DNA of 45,334 nucleotides from Verrucomicrobiota bacterium (lineage in GTDB: Bacteria; Verrucomicrobiota; Verrucomicrobiia; Opitutales; Opitutaceae): NCBI GenBank assembly GCA_028293565.1, contig JAQGON010000198.1, positions 1-45,334 on the forward strand, read 5' to 3'. The notes below the pieces were generated by a model, which searched no databases, was not told where the DNA came from, and was given only the letters and a program-made list of their open reading frames with translations. Numbering within the stretch: position 1 is the first letter of the stretch; each line of letters begins with the position of its first letter. The translations under genes were made by a program, and so were the position numbers. Below, one piece after another: positions 19,824 through 28,366 of this stretch.

Positions 19824-20852
19824 GTGAGCTCTCCCAAGAATTACCTGATCGCCTTTCTCGCGCTCACCACCGTCGTCGGTGGCGCGCTGGCATGGCAGCA
19901 GTATCAGGAGCTGATTTCGCTCCGGGCCGCCACGATGAACAACACGGAGCGCGCCGACTGGCAGAAGCGCGTCTGGGCCGCGGAAAAAAGGCGCCACGAG
20001 CTCGAGGACGCGCTGGCGGCGCTCCAGACGAAGAAGGACGGAGCGGCGACCGACGACGGCCTCGTCGCGGGCGCCTTCGACAATCCGGCGCCGGGACGCC
20101 GCCGCGGGGGAAACATGGGGGCGAATTTCATGGCGATGATGGAGAAGCCCGAGATCCAGAAGCTGCTGGCGCTCCAGCAACGCGGGGCGCTCGATTCGCA
20201 TTACGCGGCCCTCTTCAAGAATCTCAACCTGACGCCCGACCAGCTGGAGAAGTTCAAGAATCTCCTCGTCGAAAAACAAACCGCGATGGCTGACGTCCTG
20301 GCGGCGGCCCGCGCGCAGGGCATGGATCCGCGCTCCGACCCGCAGGGATTCCGCAGCCTCATCTCCGAAACCCAGGCGGAGATCGACGCGAACATCAAGG
20401 CGACCCTCGGCGACGCAGGCTTCGCGCAATATCAGCAGTACCAGCAGACCCTGCCGCAGCGCAACGTCGTCAGCCAGCTCGAGCAATCGCTGAGCTACAC
20501 CAACACGCCGCTGACGGCCGCGCAGTCCGATCAACTGCTCCAGATTCTCGCGAACAACAGCCCCGCCACGTCCGCCGGCGCCAGCAACCGCGCCGCAGTC
20601 GTCAACGGACTCGGAATCGGGCCCGGCCCCACCGCGCGGGTGACCGACACGGCGGTCGCCCAATCCCAGGGTGTGCTCGCGCCCGCCCAGGTGCAGGCGC
20701 TCCAGCAGCTGCAGCAGACCCAGCAGGCCCAGGCCCAGCTCGCGCAGGCGATGCGCAACCAGTTCGGCGGAGCGGCCCCCGCCGCTCCCGCGGCTCCCGC
20801 CGGCGGCACGTCGTCAACTCCGGTCGTCACGTCGAAGGGTCCGGGAGGGTGA
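19824..20852 (+). CDS. Membrane-anchored protein with three LTxxQ-like repeats (unknown function)
   Basis: A GTG start at 19824 gives 342 residues; the frame is open upstream only through the repeat element. An N-terminal membrane anchor (about 7-24, YLIAFLALTTVVGGALAW) is followed by a coiled-coil-like stretch (about 26-70), placing most of the protein in the periplasm. The body contains NLTPDQLEKFKNLLVEKQ (about 135-152), PLTAAQSDQLLQILA (about 229-243) and LAPAQVQALQQLQQ (about 285-298). These resemble the LTxxQ motif of Spy/CpxP-type periplasmic proteins that bind unfolded proteins or metals. The end is Gln/Ala-rich and then Ala/Pro-rich. The assignment to that family is inference. The aldolase gene follows after 109 bases. 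Confidence 0.7.
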   Translation: MSSPKNYLIAFLALTTVVGGALAWQQYQELISLRAATMNNTERADWQKRVWAAEKRRHELEDALAALQTKKDGAATDDGLVAGAFDNPAPGRRRGGNMGANFMAMMEKPEIQKLLALQQRGALDSHYAALFKNLNLTPDQLEKFKNLLVEKQTAMADVLAAARAQGMDPRSDPQGFRSLISETQAEIDANIKATLGDAGFAQYQQYQQTLPQRNVVSQLEQSLSYTNTPLTAAQSDQLLQILANNSPATSAGASNRAAVVNGLGIGPGPTARVTDTAVAQSQGVLAPAQVQALQQLQQTQQAQAQLAQAMRNQFGGAAPAAPAAPAGGTSSTPVVTSKGPGG

Positions 20853-20893
20853 GGGAAATTAAAAGTTGAAGAGTGAAGGTTGAAAACTAAGGC
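20853..20893. repeat. Short degenerate repeat (AAGTTGAAGAGTGAAGGTTGAA type)
   Basis: A locally A-rich stretch with iterated GTTGAA / GTGAAG words follows the stop codon. It stands out from the G+C-rich surroundings and resembles a simple dispersed repeat known between genes in several phyla. Tentative. Confidence 0.4.
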
Positions 20894-20961
20894 CAGTCGC
20901 GGCGCCACGGCTCCTCCATTTTGAGCTTCGGATTCACGCGGGAAGCTCCTAATTCTTCCGC

Positions 20962-21912
20962 ATGATCGTCACCACCGCGCAGCTGTTCAAACACGCCTAC
21001 GGGAAGTACGCCGTCGGCGCCTACAACATCAACAACGCCGAGCAGGCCATGGGACTCTTCAAGGGCTGCATCGCGTCGCAGGCGCCGTTCATCATCCAGA
21101 TTTCCAAGGGCGCGCGGAAATACACCGACAAGCGCATGCTCGAGGCGGTCATCCGCGCCGCCGGCGAGATTTTCCCCGACGCGATTTTCGCCGTGCACCT
21201 CGACCACGGCGACGAGGAGACGTGCTACGAGTGCATCAGCTCCGGCTTCTTCAGCTCGGTGATGATCGACGCCTCGCACGACCCCTTCGAGAAGAACGTC
21301 GCCATCACCAAACGCGTCGTCGACAAGGCCCACGCCAAGGGCATTTCGGTCGAAGCCGAGCTCGGCATGCTCGGCGGCGTCGAGGAGGACATCAAGGTCG
21401 AGGAAGGCAACGCCTGCCTGACCGATCCGGCCGAGGCCGAGCAGTTCGTGAAGCAGACGGGCTGTGACTCGCTGGCCTGCGCCATCGGCACCTCCCATGG
21501 CGCGTTCAAGTTCAAGGGCCGGCAGTCGCTCCACTTTGACGTCCTCGACAAGATCAAGGCGCGCCTTCCCGGGTTCCCGCTCGTCATGCACGGTTCGTCC
21601 TCCGTCCCGGCGGAGGAGGTCGCGCGCATCAACGCGGCCGGCGGCAAGATCGCGGGCTCGATGGGAGTCGACGCCAACGAGTACCTGCCTGCGGCGAAGC
21701 GCGGCGTGACCAAGGTGAACATCGACACCGACGGCCGCCTGGTGTGGACCCGCGTGCACCGCGAATACTTCCGGGATCACCCGGAGGATTTCGATTTCCG
21801 CCCGGCGGGAAAGATCTTCATCGAGGAGTATGCGAAGTTCATCGCGAGCCGCAACGCGCTGCTCGGGAGCGCGAACCAGCTGCCGGATCTGCGCAAATCG
21901 CTCGGGAAATAA
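20962..21912 (+). CDS. Class II fructose-bisphosphate aldolase
   Basis: Zinc-dependent cleavage and synthesis of fructose 1,6-bisphosphate in glycolysis and gluconeogenesis. The 316-residue protein contains the class II signature HLDHGD with catalytic D81 and zinc ligand H82. It continues with MIDASHDPFEKNV, the EAELGMLGGVEED zinc-ligand segment, GTSHGAFKF with the second zinc histidine, MHGSSSVPAEEV, and the phosphate-binding GVTKVNIDTDGRL. Related tagatose-bisphosphate and ketose-bisphosphate aldolases share these motifs, so strict substrate identity is not proven, but the sequence reads as an ordinary Fba. It converges with menB, with only 19 bases between the stop codons and no visible terminator. 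Confidence 0.93.
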   Translation: MIVTTAQLFKHAYGKYAVGAYNINNAEQAMGLFKGCIASQAPFIIQISKGARKYTDKRMLEAVIRAAGEIFPDAIFAVHLDHGDEETCYECISSGFFSSVMIDASHDPFEKNVAITKRVVDKAHAKGISVEAELGMLGGVEEDIKVEEGNACLTDPAEAEQFVKQTGCDSLACAIGTSHGAFKFKGRQSLHFDVLDKIKARLPGFPLVMHGSSSVPAEEVARINAAGGKIAGSMGVDANEYLPAAKRGVTKVNIDTDGRLVWTRVHREYFRDHPEDFDFRPAGKIFIEEYAKFIASRNALLGSANQLPDLRKSLGK

Positions 21913-21931
21913 GCGCGCAACCGCGGCCGCC

Positions 21932-22768
21932 TCAAGGCAGCCACGGAAACTTGCGCGCGTCGGGCTTCCGCTTTTCGCGCTGGGCGGAATGAAACTCCTT
22001 CGCCTCCTCGCTCATGTAGTAGAGCAGCGTGGAGTTTCCGGCGAGTTCCTGGATGCCCGCCTGGCCGTCGAGCTCGGCGTTGAAACCGCTCTTCAGCAGG
22101 CGGATCGCCAGCGGGCTGTGCCCGAGGATCTCCCGCGCCCACTTGACCCCTTCGGCCTCGAGCCCGGCCACCGGCACGACGGCGTTGACCAGTCCCATGT
22201 CCGCCGCCTCCCTCGCGCCGTACTGGCGACAGAGAAACCAGATTTCCCGGGCCTTCTTCTGCCCCACGATGCGCGCGAGATAACTCGAGCCGAAGCCGCC
22301 GTCGAAGCTTCCCATCTTCGGCCCGACCTGTCCGAAGATCGCGTTGTCCGCCGCGATCGTGAGATCGCACACGACGTGGAGCACGTGGCCGCCGCCGATC
22401 GCGTAACCCGCCACGAGGGCGATGACCACCTTCGGCATCGAGCGGATGAGCTTCTGGAGATCGAGGACGTTCAGCCGCGGCACCCCGTCGTCGCCGATGT
22501 AGCCGGCATGCCCGCGGACCGACTGGTCGCCCCCCGCGCAGAAGGCATATTTCCCGTCCGTGTGCGGGCCCGCCCCCGTCAGGAGGACCACGCCGACCGC
22601 CGGGTCCTCGCGCGCATCGTTGAATGCCGCGGACATCTGCGCCACCGTTTCGGGCCGGAAGGCATTGCGCTTCTCGGGCCGGTTGATCGTCACCTTCGCG
22701 ATCCCGTTCCACTTGTGGTAAAGAATATCCGTGTAGGTCCCCGCCGTCTTCCAATCGGTCTGACTCAT
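21932..22768 (-). CDS. menB: 1,4-dihydroxy-2-naphthoyl-CoA synthase
   Basis: A crotonase-fold enzyme that closes the second ring of menaquinone from o-succinylbenzoyl-CoA. The 278-residue protein shows [18 protein letters not shown], the oxyanion-hole region [33 protein letters not shown], and the MenB-specific [20 protein letters not shown] followed by [17 protein letters not shown]. The GSFDGG stretch matches the bicarbonate-dependent (type I) form. It is separated from menF-menD by kup, so the menaquinone genes are split in this genome. Members menC, menE, menA and the hotdog thioesterase are not in the window. Confidence 0.95.
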   Translation of the reverse strand: MSQTDWKTAGTYTDILYHKWNGIAKVTINRPEKRNAFRPETVAQMSAAFNDAREDPAVGVVLLTGAGPHTDGKYAFCAGGDQSVRGHAGYIGDDGVPRLNVLDLQKLIRSMPKVVIALVAGYAIGGGHVLHVVCDLTIAADNAIFGQVGPKMGSFDGGFGSSYLARIVGQKKAREIWFLCRQYGAREAADMGLVNAVVPVAGLEAEGVKWAREILGHSPLAIRLLKSGFNAELDGQAGIQELAGNSTLLYYMSEEAKEFHSAQREKRKPDARKFPWLP

Positions 22769-22969
22769 AAAGTCACCGTAGGAAGAATCGCGTGCTTGTC
22801 GATGTAAGGGTGCCTCCCGGCTAGCGAGGCCGGCGGCGGCGGCCGAAATGGCGCTGAATTCCGAAACCCTCCATTTCCCTGGTCACGGACCCGGCGCTGT
22901 CGAACCCAACACGGCGTTGGCATTTGACTGGAAACCCGTCCGATCCACCCGTTTCCTTGGCGCTTCCTC

Positions 22970-24862
22970 ATGTCGACCCGTCCCCCATTGAACATCAGCG
23001 CGAGTGCCAGGGCCGGTCTCGCGATCGGCGCGCTGGGAGTTGTCTTCGGCGACATCGGCACCAGTCCGCTGTACACGATGAAGGAGTGCCTCGCGCACCT
23101 TCCGGACGTCGGGCGGACGGAGGCCGTCCTCGGCGTGCTGTCGCTGATTTTCTGGTCCCTGATCCTGATCGTCAGCGTGAAGTACCTTTTCTTTGTCACG
23201 AAGGCCGACAACCAGGGCGAAGGCGGGATTTTCGCGCTGCTCGCGCTGATCCATTCGCGCCGCAACCCCGCGTCGCCCCAGGGTCTGGGCTTTGCGGTGA
23301 TCATGATCCTGATCGGGGCGGCGCTGCTTTACGGCGACGGTGTGATCACCCCGGCGATCACCGTGCTCAGCGCCGCCGAGGGATTCGTGAACATCGACGC
23401 CAACTATCGGGACTACGTCGTCGTCATTGCCTGCACGATCCTCGCCATCCTTTTCTGGGCGCAGCACAAGGGCACCAAGAGCATCGGCGCCGTGTTCGGC
23501 CCGGTCATGCTGGTCTGGTTCATCGTCCTGGCCGGCCTCGGCATCTGGCAGATCGCCCAGTACCCGACGATCCTGCGCGCGCTCAATCCCGCATACGGCC
23601 TGAAGCTGCTGGGCCGGCATCCGCTGGAGATCGCCGGCCTGCTCGGCGCCGTGGTGCTCGCGATCACGGGGGCGGAGGCGCTTTACGCCGACATGGGCCA
23701 TTTCGGCCGCCGCTACATCTCGCTCGCTTGGTACGGCGCGGCGCTGCCGGGCCTTGCGCTGAATTATCTCGGCCAGGGCGCCTATTCGCTGACGCATCCC
23801 GGCTCGAACGAAAATCCGTTTTTCATGGTCGCCCCGGCGGGACTGCCGCGCGTGCTGCTGATCGCCTTCTCGATCGTCGCGGCGGTAATCGCCAGCCAGG
23901 CGCTCATCACCGGCGCGTTTTCGCTCACGCGCCAGGCGATCCAGCTCGGTTATTTCCCGCGCCTCAAGATCAACTACACCAACGCGGAGCACTCCGGGCA
24001 GATCTACGTGCCGTTCGTGAACCTGCTGCTCGCGATCGGCTGCATCCTGACCGTGATCTTCTTCGGCTCGACCGACCGTCTCGCCTCGGCGTACGGCATC
24101 GCGGTCACCGGCACGATGGCGATCACGACCCTCGCGTTCTACCTCGTGGTCCGGCACCTGTGGGGCTGGCCGCTGTGGCGAGCCCTCCCGATCTGCGGCG
24201 CATTCCTGCTGGTCGACCTGGCGTTCTTCGTCTCGAACGCGCGCAAGCTCGGCGACGGCGGCTGGTTCCCGCTCGCGATCGCCGCGGCCGTGCTCGCCGT
24301 CATGCACACCTGGAAGATCGGCCGCACCGAGATTTTCCAGCGCGTGTACGGCAACAACGTCACCGAATCCGAACTCACCACCATCGCCCGCAGCAAGCAC
24401 GTCACACGCGTCACCGGCAGCGCCGTCTTCATGGTCGGCTCGCCGCAGGGCACGCCGATCGCGCTGCTCCATCACGTGAAATCCAACCGGTGCCTGCACC
24501 AGACCGTCGTGCTGCTGAGCATCATGACCGAGGAGGTTCCCGTCGTCCCGCCGTCGGAGCAGCTGAATCTCCGCGAGATCGGCGAGGGCATCTGGCGCGC
24601 CGTGGGGCGGTACGGGTACATGCAGTCGCCCGACGTGGGCGAGCTCATGACCAAGATCAAGGGCCTCAGCGTCCCGATCAACCCGCAGGCCACGACCTAT
24701 TTCTTCAACCGCGAGATGATCATCACCGGCGGCAACGCGAAGATGTGGGAATGGCAGAAGGGCCTGTATTCGTTCCTCAGCCGCAACGCCCGCCCGGCGA
24801 AGGATTATTACCAGATCACGCCGTCGCAGATCATCGAGATCGGCCTGCCGCTGCAGTTATGA
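22970..24862 (+). CDS. kup: KUP-family potassium uptake transporter
   Basis: Imports K+ (probably with H+) across the inner membrane. The 630-residue protein begins with the family hallmark LAIGALGVVFGDIGTSPLYT and continues with KYLFFVTKADNQGEGGIFALLAL and YGDGVITPAITVLSA. About twelve membrane helices occupy residues 18-450, including TGAEALYADMGHFG and VIASQALITGAFSLTRQA. A soluble cytoplasmic C-terminal domain (about 455-630) ends the protein. It is divergent from menB (201-base gap with nothing recognisable) and converges with menD across a large palindromic repeat. No K+-responsive riboswitch is evident upstream. Confidence 0.95.
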   Translation: MSTRPPLNISASARAGLAIGALGVVFGDIGTSPLYTMKECLAHLPDVGRTEAVLGVLSLIFWSLILIVSVKYLFFVTKADNQGEGGIFALLALIHSRRNPASPQGLGFAVIMILIGAALLYGDGVITPAITVLSAAEGFVNIDANYRDYVVVIACTILAILFWAQHKGTKSIGAVFGPVMLVWFIVLAGLGIWQIAQYPTILRALNPAYGLKLLGRHPLEIAGLLGAVVLAITGAEALYADMGHFGRRYISLAWYGAALPGLALNYLGQGAYSLTHPGSNENPFFMVAPAGLPRVLLIAFSIVAAVIASQALITGAFSLTRQAIQLGYFPRLKINYTNAEHSGQIYVPFVNLLLAIGCILTVIFFGSTDRLASAYGIAVTGTMAITTLAFYLVVRHLWGWPLWRALPICGAFLLVDLAFFVSNARKLGDGGWFPLAIAAAVLAVMHTWKIGRTEIFQRVYGNNVTESELTTIARSKHVTRVTGSAVFMVGSPQGTPIALLHHVKSNRCLHQTVVLLSIMTEEVPVVPPSEQLNLREIGEGIWRAVGRYGYMQSPDVGELMTKIKGLSVPINPQATTYFFNREMIITGGNAKMWEWQKGLYSFLSRNARPAKDYYQITPSQIIEIGLPLQL

Positions 24863-24870
24863 GCGAAGGG

Positions 24871-25074
24871 GTTCACCGCAAAGGTCGCGAAGCCCGCGAA
24901 GACGATCCATCGGGTAGGGTGACCTTCGGGTGCTTCGTGTCCTTCGTGGTAAAACAAAAAGCGCCCGGATGATTTTTACCACGAAGGTCACCAAGAGCAC
25001 CAAGGCCAAACCGGTTCTGTGCCCGATCCCCATGGATCGACCTTCGCGTTCCTCGCGCTCTTTGCGGTGAAAAA
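24871..25074. repeat. Nested imperfect palindromic repeat, family D
   Basis: Outer arms TTCACCGCAAAG (from 24872) and CTTTGCGGTGAA (to 25073) continue as imperfect inverted repeats to the GATCCAT words. Inner arms from GACCTTCGGGTGCTTCGTGT and its partner beginning TTTACCACGAAGGTCACCAA form a second palindrome inside. The arms have a near 9-base rhythm (ACCACGAAGG type). Elements of this style are scattered through Verrucomicrobiota genomes. It fills the kup-menD junction. Confidence 0.8.
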
Positions 25075-25142
25075 AGGTCTGGGTGCGCCTGAACGACTTC
25101 GACAGCTGGCAGGGCGGCGTTTTTATTTTCACCGCGCGTCCG

Positions 25143-26873
25143 CTATAACGCCGCCGCGATCTCCGCGAACATCGCCTTCCGCGTCGCGGCGTCGCGCTTC
25201 CGGTCGGTGCGGATTTCCAGCACGCGCACGCCGGTCGAGGGCAGGTTCGAGATCAGGGCGGTGAATTCGACCCAGTCCCGGACCGCGACATACTCGGCGC
25301 CGTACGCTTCCGCCAGAAGCGCGAAATCCGCCGACTGCGGCGTGGCGAAAAAGTCTTCGAACGGCGGGTCGATCTTCGCGATCGGCAGGTGCTCGAAGAT
25401 CCCCCCGCCCTGGTTGTTGATCAGCACGATCGTCAGCGACCCCTTGAATCTCGGCCGGATCAGGAATCCGTTCGCGTCGTGCAGCAGCGCGAGGTCGCCC
25501 GTCACGAGCACGGCCGGACGCCCGCCGTGCGCGACGCCCAGCGCGGTGGAGAGCGTGCCGTCGATGCCGTTGGCGCCGCGATTGAAGAACAGCGCGGCCC
25601 GCCGGTCGTTGGGCGGCCAGAAATATTCCACGTCGCGGACGGGCATCGAATTCGCGACAAACACCGGCGTCGCCTCCGGCAGGTGCTGCGCCAGCAGCCA
25701 GACGGCGCGCCCCTCGAAGAGCTCGGTTTTTTCGCGCAGCCGGGCGTCCAGCGCGCCGCGGGCCCTTTGCTCCAGCGCGGGCCACATCCGGGCGTAGCCG
25801 TTGACGTCGCCCGCCGCCGGGAGCTGCTCGGCCAGGACCTGCAGCGAGCAGCGCAGATGCTGCGTTCGCCCATGCAGCGAATCGCGGTTGGCGGCGCCTT
25901 CGCTCACCATCAGCGTCGGGGCATCCGCCGCGGTCAGCCAGGCGCGAAGGACCTTGCTGATCGGCCAGCCGCCGAGACAGATCACGCGCTCGGGCCTGAG
26001 GCGTTCGGCCAGCGCGGAATTCCGCAGGAGGAGATCATAGGTGCTGACCAGGTTGACGTGATCGGCGCGATGATTGCGCAGCGGCGACAAACCGTCCGCC
26101 AGCACCGGCCATCCGAGCTTGGCGGCAATCGTTCCCACGAGCCCCGCATTCTCGGCGGGATCGGCCGTCTGCATCGGACCGACAACGATGAGGCCGTGCA
26201 CCGCCACCGGCACCGCGGGAACCGCCGACCAGGTTTCGCCCGCGACCGGAGGCGACACTTCCGAAAAAAAACGCGCCCAGTCGCACGCGTCCTCGCATTG
26301 CGTGGCACCTTCGCCGTCGACCGGAACGAGCGGGTCGCGAAACGGCGCGTTCAGATGCACCGGGCCGGCCGGGGATCCCATTGCCCGCGCCACCGCGTGG
26401 ACCAGCGTCTGGCGCAGATAAGCCAGGTGCCCGATTCCGACTTCCGGCACGGCGAGCTCGTGGTGGAAATTGACGTGCCCGCCGAACAGCTTCTGCTGGT
26501 CGATCGTCTGGCCCGACGCGCAGTCGCGCATCTCCGGCGGCCGGTCGGCGGTGATCACGATCAGCGGCACGCCGGCTTCCTGCGCCTCGATCACGGCCGG
26601 AAGAAAATTCGCGCCCGCGGTGCCGCTCGTGCAGAGGACCACGACCGGGCGTCCCTGCTTTTTGGCCAGGCCCAGCGCGAAGAATGCCGCGGAGCGCTCG
26701 TCGAGCACCGGCACGGCTTCGATCCGCGGATGCCCCGCGAGGGCCAACGTGAGCGGCGTCGAGCGCGATCCGGGGGAAATCACGGCATGCGTGACCCCGC
26801 AGCGCGTCAGGGTCTCCGCCAGCACGCTCCCCCACAGGCTGTTGGCGCTGCGAAAATCGAGGGGCGGGTTCAT
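25143..26873 (-). CDS. menD: 2-succinyl-5-enolpyruvyl-6-hydroxy-3-cyclohexene-1-carboxylate synthase
   Basis: Thiamine-diphosphate enzyme that adds a succinic semialdehyde unit from 2-oxoglutarate to isochorismate in menaquinone synthesis. The 576-residue length is normal. Key blocks are VISPGSRSTPLTLAL, VLDERSAAFFALGLA with the cofactor-activating E59, TSGTAGANFLPAVIEA, ITADRPPEMRDCASGQTIDQ, and the C-terminal metal/ThDP motif GDLALLHDANGF leading to INNQGGGIF. Its ATG overlaps the menF stop codon by four bases (ATGA), so it takes the product of its upstream neighbour and is probably translationally coupled to it. It is the last gene of the metG-menF-menD operon. Confidence 0.96.
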   Translation of the reverse strand: MNPPLDFRSANSLWGSVLAETLTRCGVTHAVISPGSRSTPLTLALAGHPRIEAVPVLDERSAAFFALGLAKKQGRPVVVLCTSGTAGANFLPAVIEAQEAGVPLIVITADRPPEMRDCASGQTIDQQKLFGGHVNFHHELAVPEVGIGHLAYLRQTLVHAVARAMGSPAGPVHLNAPFRDPLVPVDGEGATQCEDACDWARFFSEVSPPVAGETWSAVPAVPVAVHGLIVVGPMQTADPAENAGLVGTIAAKLGWPVLADGLSPLRNHRADHVNLVSTYDLLLRNSALAERLRPERVICLGGWPISKVLRAWLTAADAPTLMVSEGAANRDSLHGRTQHLRCSLQVLAEQLPAAGDVNGYARMWPALEQRARGALDARLREKTELFEGRAVWLLAQHLPEATPVFVANSMPVRDVEYFWPPNDRRAALFFNRGANGIDGTLSTALGVAHGGRPAVLVTGDLALLHDANGFLIRPRFKGSLTIVLINNQGGGIFEHLPIAKIDPPFEDFFATPQSADFALLAEAYGAEYVAVRDWVEFTALISNLPSTGVRVLEIRTDRKRDAATRKAMFAEIAAAL

Positions 26874-28366
26874 GCGTCGAAGGCGTCGAGCATCGCTCTA
26901 AACTTCCACTCGGTTTCGGCAAACTCCTTCTCGGGATCCGAGCCCGCGACGATGCCCGAGCCCGAGTACACCCGGGCGGTGGCGCCGTCGACCAGGCCCG
27001 AGCGGATGCCCACGAAAAATTCCCCGCCGCCCCGCGCATTGATCCAGCCGATCGTCCCGCCGTAAAGCCCGCGGGGAAAACCCTCGAGCTCCCGGATCCG
27101 CGCGATCGCCGGCGCCGCGGGCGACCCTCCGACCGCGGGAGTGGGATGCAGCGCGGCCAGGACCGAGAGCAGCTTCACGCCCTCGGCCAGCGGCGCGCGC
27201 ACCGGCGTGTGCAGGTGCTGGACGTTCGCGAGCCGCCGCAGCGCGGGATGATCCGGCCATTCCGGTTTCAAGCCCAGCTGCGCCAGGCGACCCGTGATCG
27301 TCTCCACCACGAGCCGGTGCTCGCGAAGATCCTTCTCGCTGTGGAGCAACGCCAATCCGAGCGCGGCGTCGTCACTGGCGCCGCCCCCGCGCCGGATCGA
27401 GCCCGCCAGGGCTTCCGTTTCCAGCACGCCCTGGCTCACCCGCAACAGCCGCTCGGGACTCGCGCCGATGAAACTTTGCCCGCGACCGTTCGCGAGGGAG
27501 AACGCGTAGCACCCGGGGAACCGCTGCCTCAGCCCGTTCAGCACCCGCAGCGGATGCAGGGGCGCCGGTGTCGTCAGGTCGATGGCCCGCGCCAGGACGA
27601 TCTTCTCGAACTCCCCCGCCGCAATCAGGCCGAGCGCGCGCCTTACCGCCCCGCGATAGTCCGAGGTGGCCGCGCGGTTCACGGTGGCGCGGGCCTCCTG
27701 CCCGTGCGATTGATCGCCAGCCGACCGGCGCGCGTCCTCCGTCTTCGGGCTCGAACCCACGGGCAGAATGCCCGTGCCACTCGCTCCCGCCTCCTTCGCG
27801 GCGTACTCGAATTTGGAAAACTTCCCGTGCGCGCGCCAGACGCGAAGGGCCATCGCGTCCAGGTCGGAACCGGGCTCGATGAAAAGGTTCGCCACCGCGG
27901 TCGTCCCCGCGCCGGCGCGGGCGACCTGCCACCGCGGGACGAAGACCTGCGCCGAGGGGAAAGGCGCGCCGCTCTCGGCCGGCGTCTCGAAGGCAAACGC
28001 CGCGAAAAAATGCGGGCCGCCGAACGGTGCCTCCACATCGCCGACGGCGATCGCGCGTTCGAGGGTTTCGTCGACAAACCGCTGCACGCTGGCGAACCGG
28101 CCCGGCCCGGCCGCTTCATGGGCGACCGCCACCTCGGCCCCCGAGATCGCGGTGTCCAGATTGGGACGCTCGGCATAGAAGTGCCGCTCGCCCGGTTCGA
28201 AAATCGATTCGAGCACCGCCAGCGGATCGAGCGCCTCGACGACCAGGGAAATGCTCACCAGCCGGGGATGCCCATCGGCCCGCACCCGCGCGTGGCATTG
28301 CTCAAGGAACGCCCGCAACGCGTCCGGCGACGCATGGTCCGCAGGATGCAGCGGCAGGATCGTCAC
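26870..28366 (-). CDS. menF: Isochorismate synthase with an in-frame repeat insertion
   Basis: Converts chorismate to isochorismate, the entry to menaquinone synthesis. The GTG start at 28366 overlaps the metG stop as GTGA and gives 498 residues. The N-terminal 190 residues are the variable domain of the family. The chorismate-binding domain runs from about 237 to 490 with EKIVLARAID (K255, the water-activating lysine), FIGASPERLL, ETEALAGSIRRG, HLHTPV, HPTPAVGG, RGLYGGTIGW and YSGSGIVAGSDPEKE. Residues about 196-228 (from SGTGILPVG to HGQEARATV) are encoded by a palindromic repeat and lie exactly in the interdomain linker, so activity is probably kept. EntC-like siderophore use is possible but unlikely next to menD. 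Confidence 0.93.
   Translation of the reverse strand: MTILPLHPADHASPDALRAFLEQCHARVRADGHPRLVSISLVVEALDPLAVLESIFEPGERHFYAERPNLDTAISGAEVAVAHEAAGPGRFASVQRFVDETLERAIAVGDVEAPFGGPHFFAAFAFETPAESGAPFPSAQVFVPRWQVARAGAGTTAVANLFIEPGSDLDAMALRVWRAHGKFSKFEYAAKEAGASGTGILPVGSSPKTEDARRSAGDQSHGQEARATVNRAATSDYRGAVRRALGLIAAGEFEKIVLARAIDLTTPAPLHPLRVLNGLRQRFPGCYAFSLANGRGQSFIGASPERLLRVSQGVLETEALAGSIRRGGGASDDAALGLALLHSEKDLREHRLVVETITGRLAQLGLKPEWPDHPALRRLANVQHLHTPVRAPLAEGVKLLSVLAALHPTPAVGGSPAAPAIARIRELEGFPRGLYGGTIGWINARGGGEFFVGIRSGLVDGATARVYSGSGIVAGSDPEKEFAETEWKFRAMLDAFDA
27684..27780. repeat. REPIN-like palindromic element inside menF (family A relative)
   Basis: Arm 27684-27706 (GTGGCGCGGG...CCCGTG) and arm 27758-27780 are inverted with three mismatches over 23 bases, and each forms a hairpin of GGGC and GCCC. 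The outer words GTGGC(A/G)CGGG and CCCGTG are shared with the elements at 660-925. The element is read through in frame by menF without a stop codon. Confidence 0.88.

Noticed and set aside
24871-25074. Possible CRISPR-like array because of repeated words
   Set aside because: The repeats are imperfect, inverted and without unique spacers of constant length; no cas genes are present.
24857-25132. Minus-strand frame of 91 codons between menD and kup
   Set aside because: It is translated from the nested palindromic repeat (FFHRKEREEREG and similar phrases) and is a known type of false gene call.
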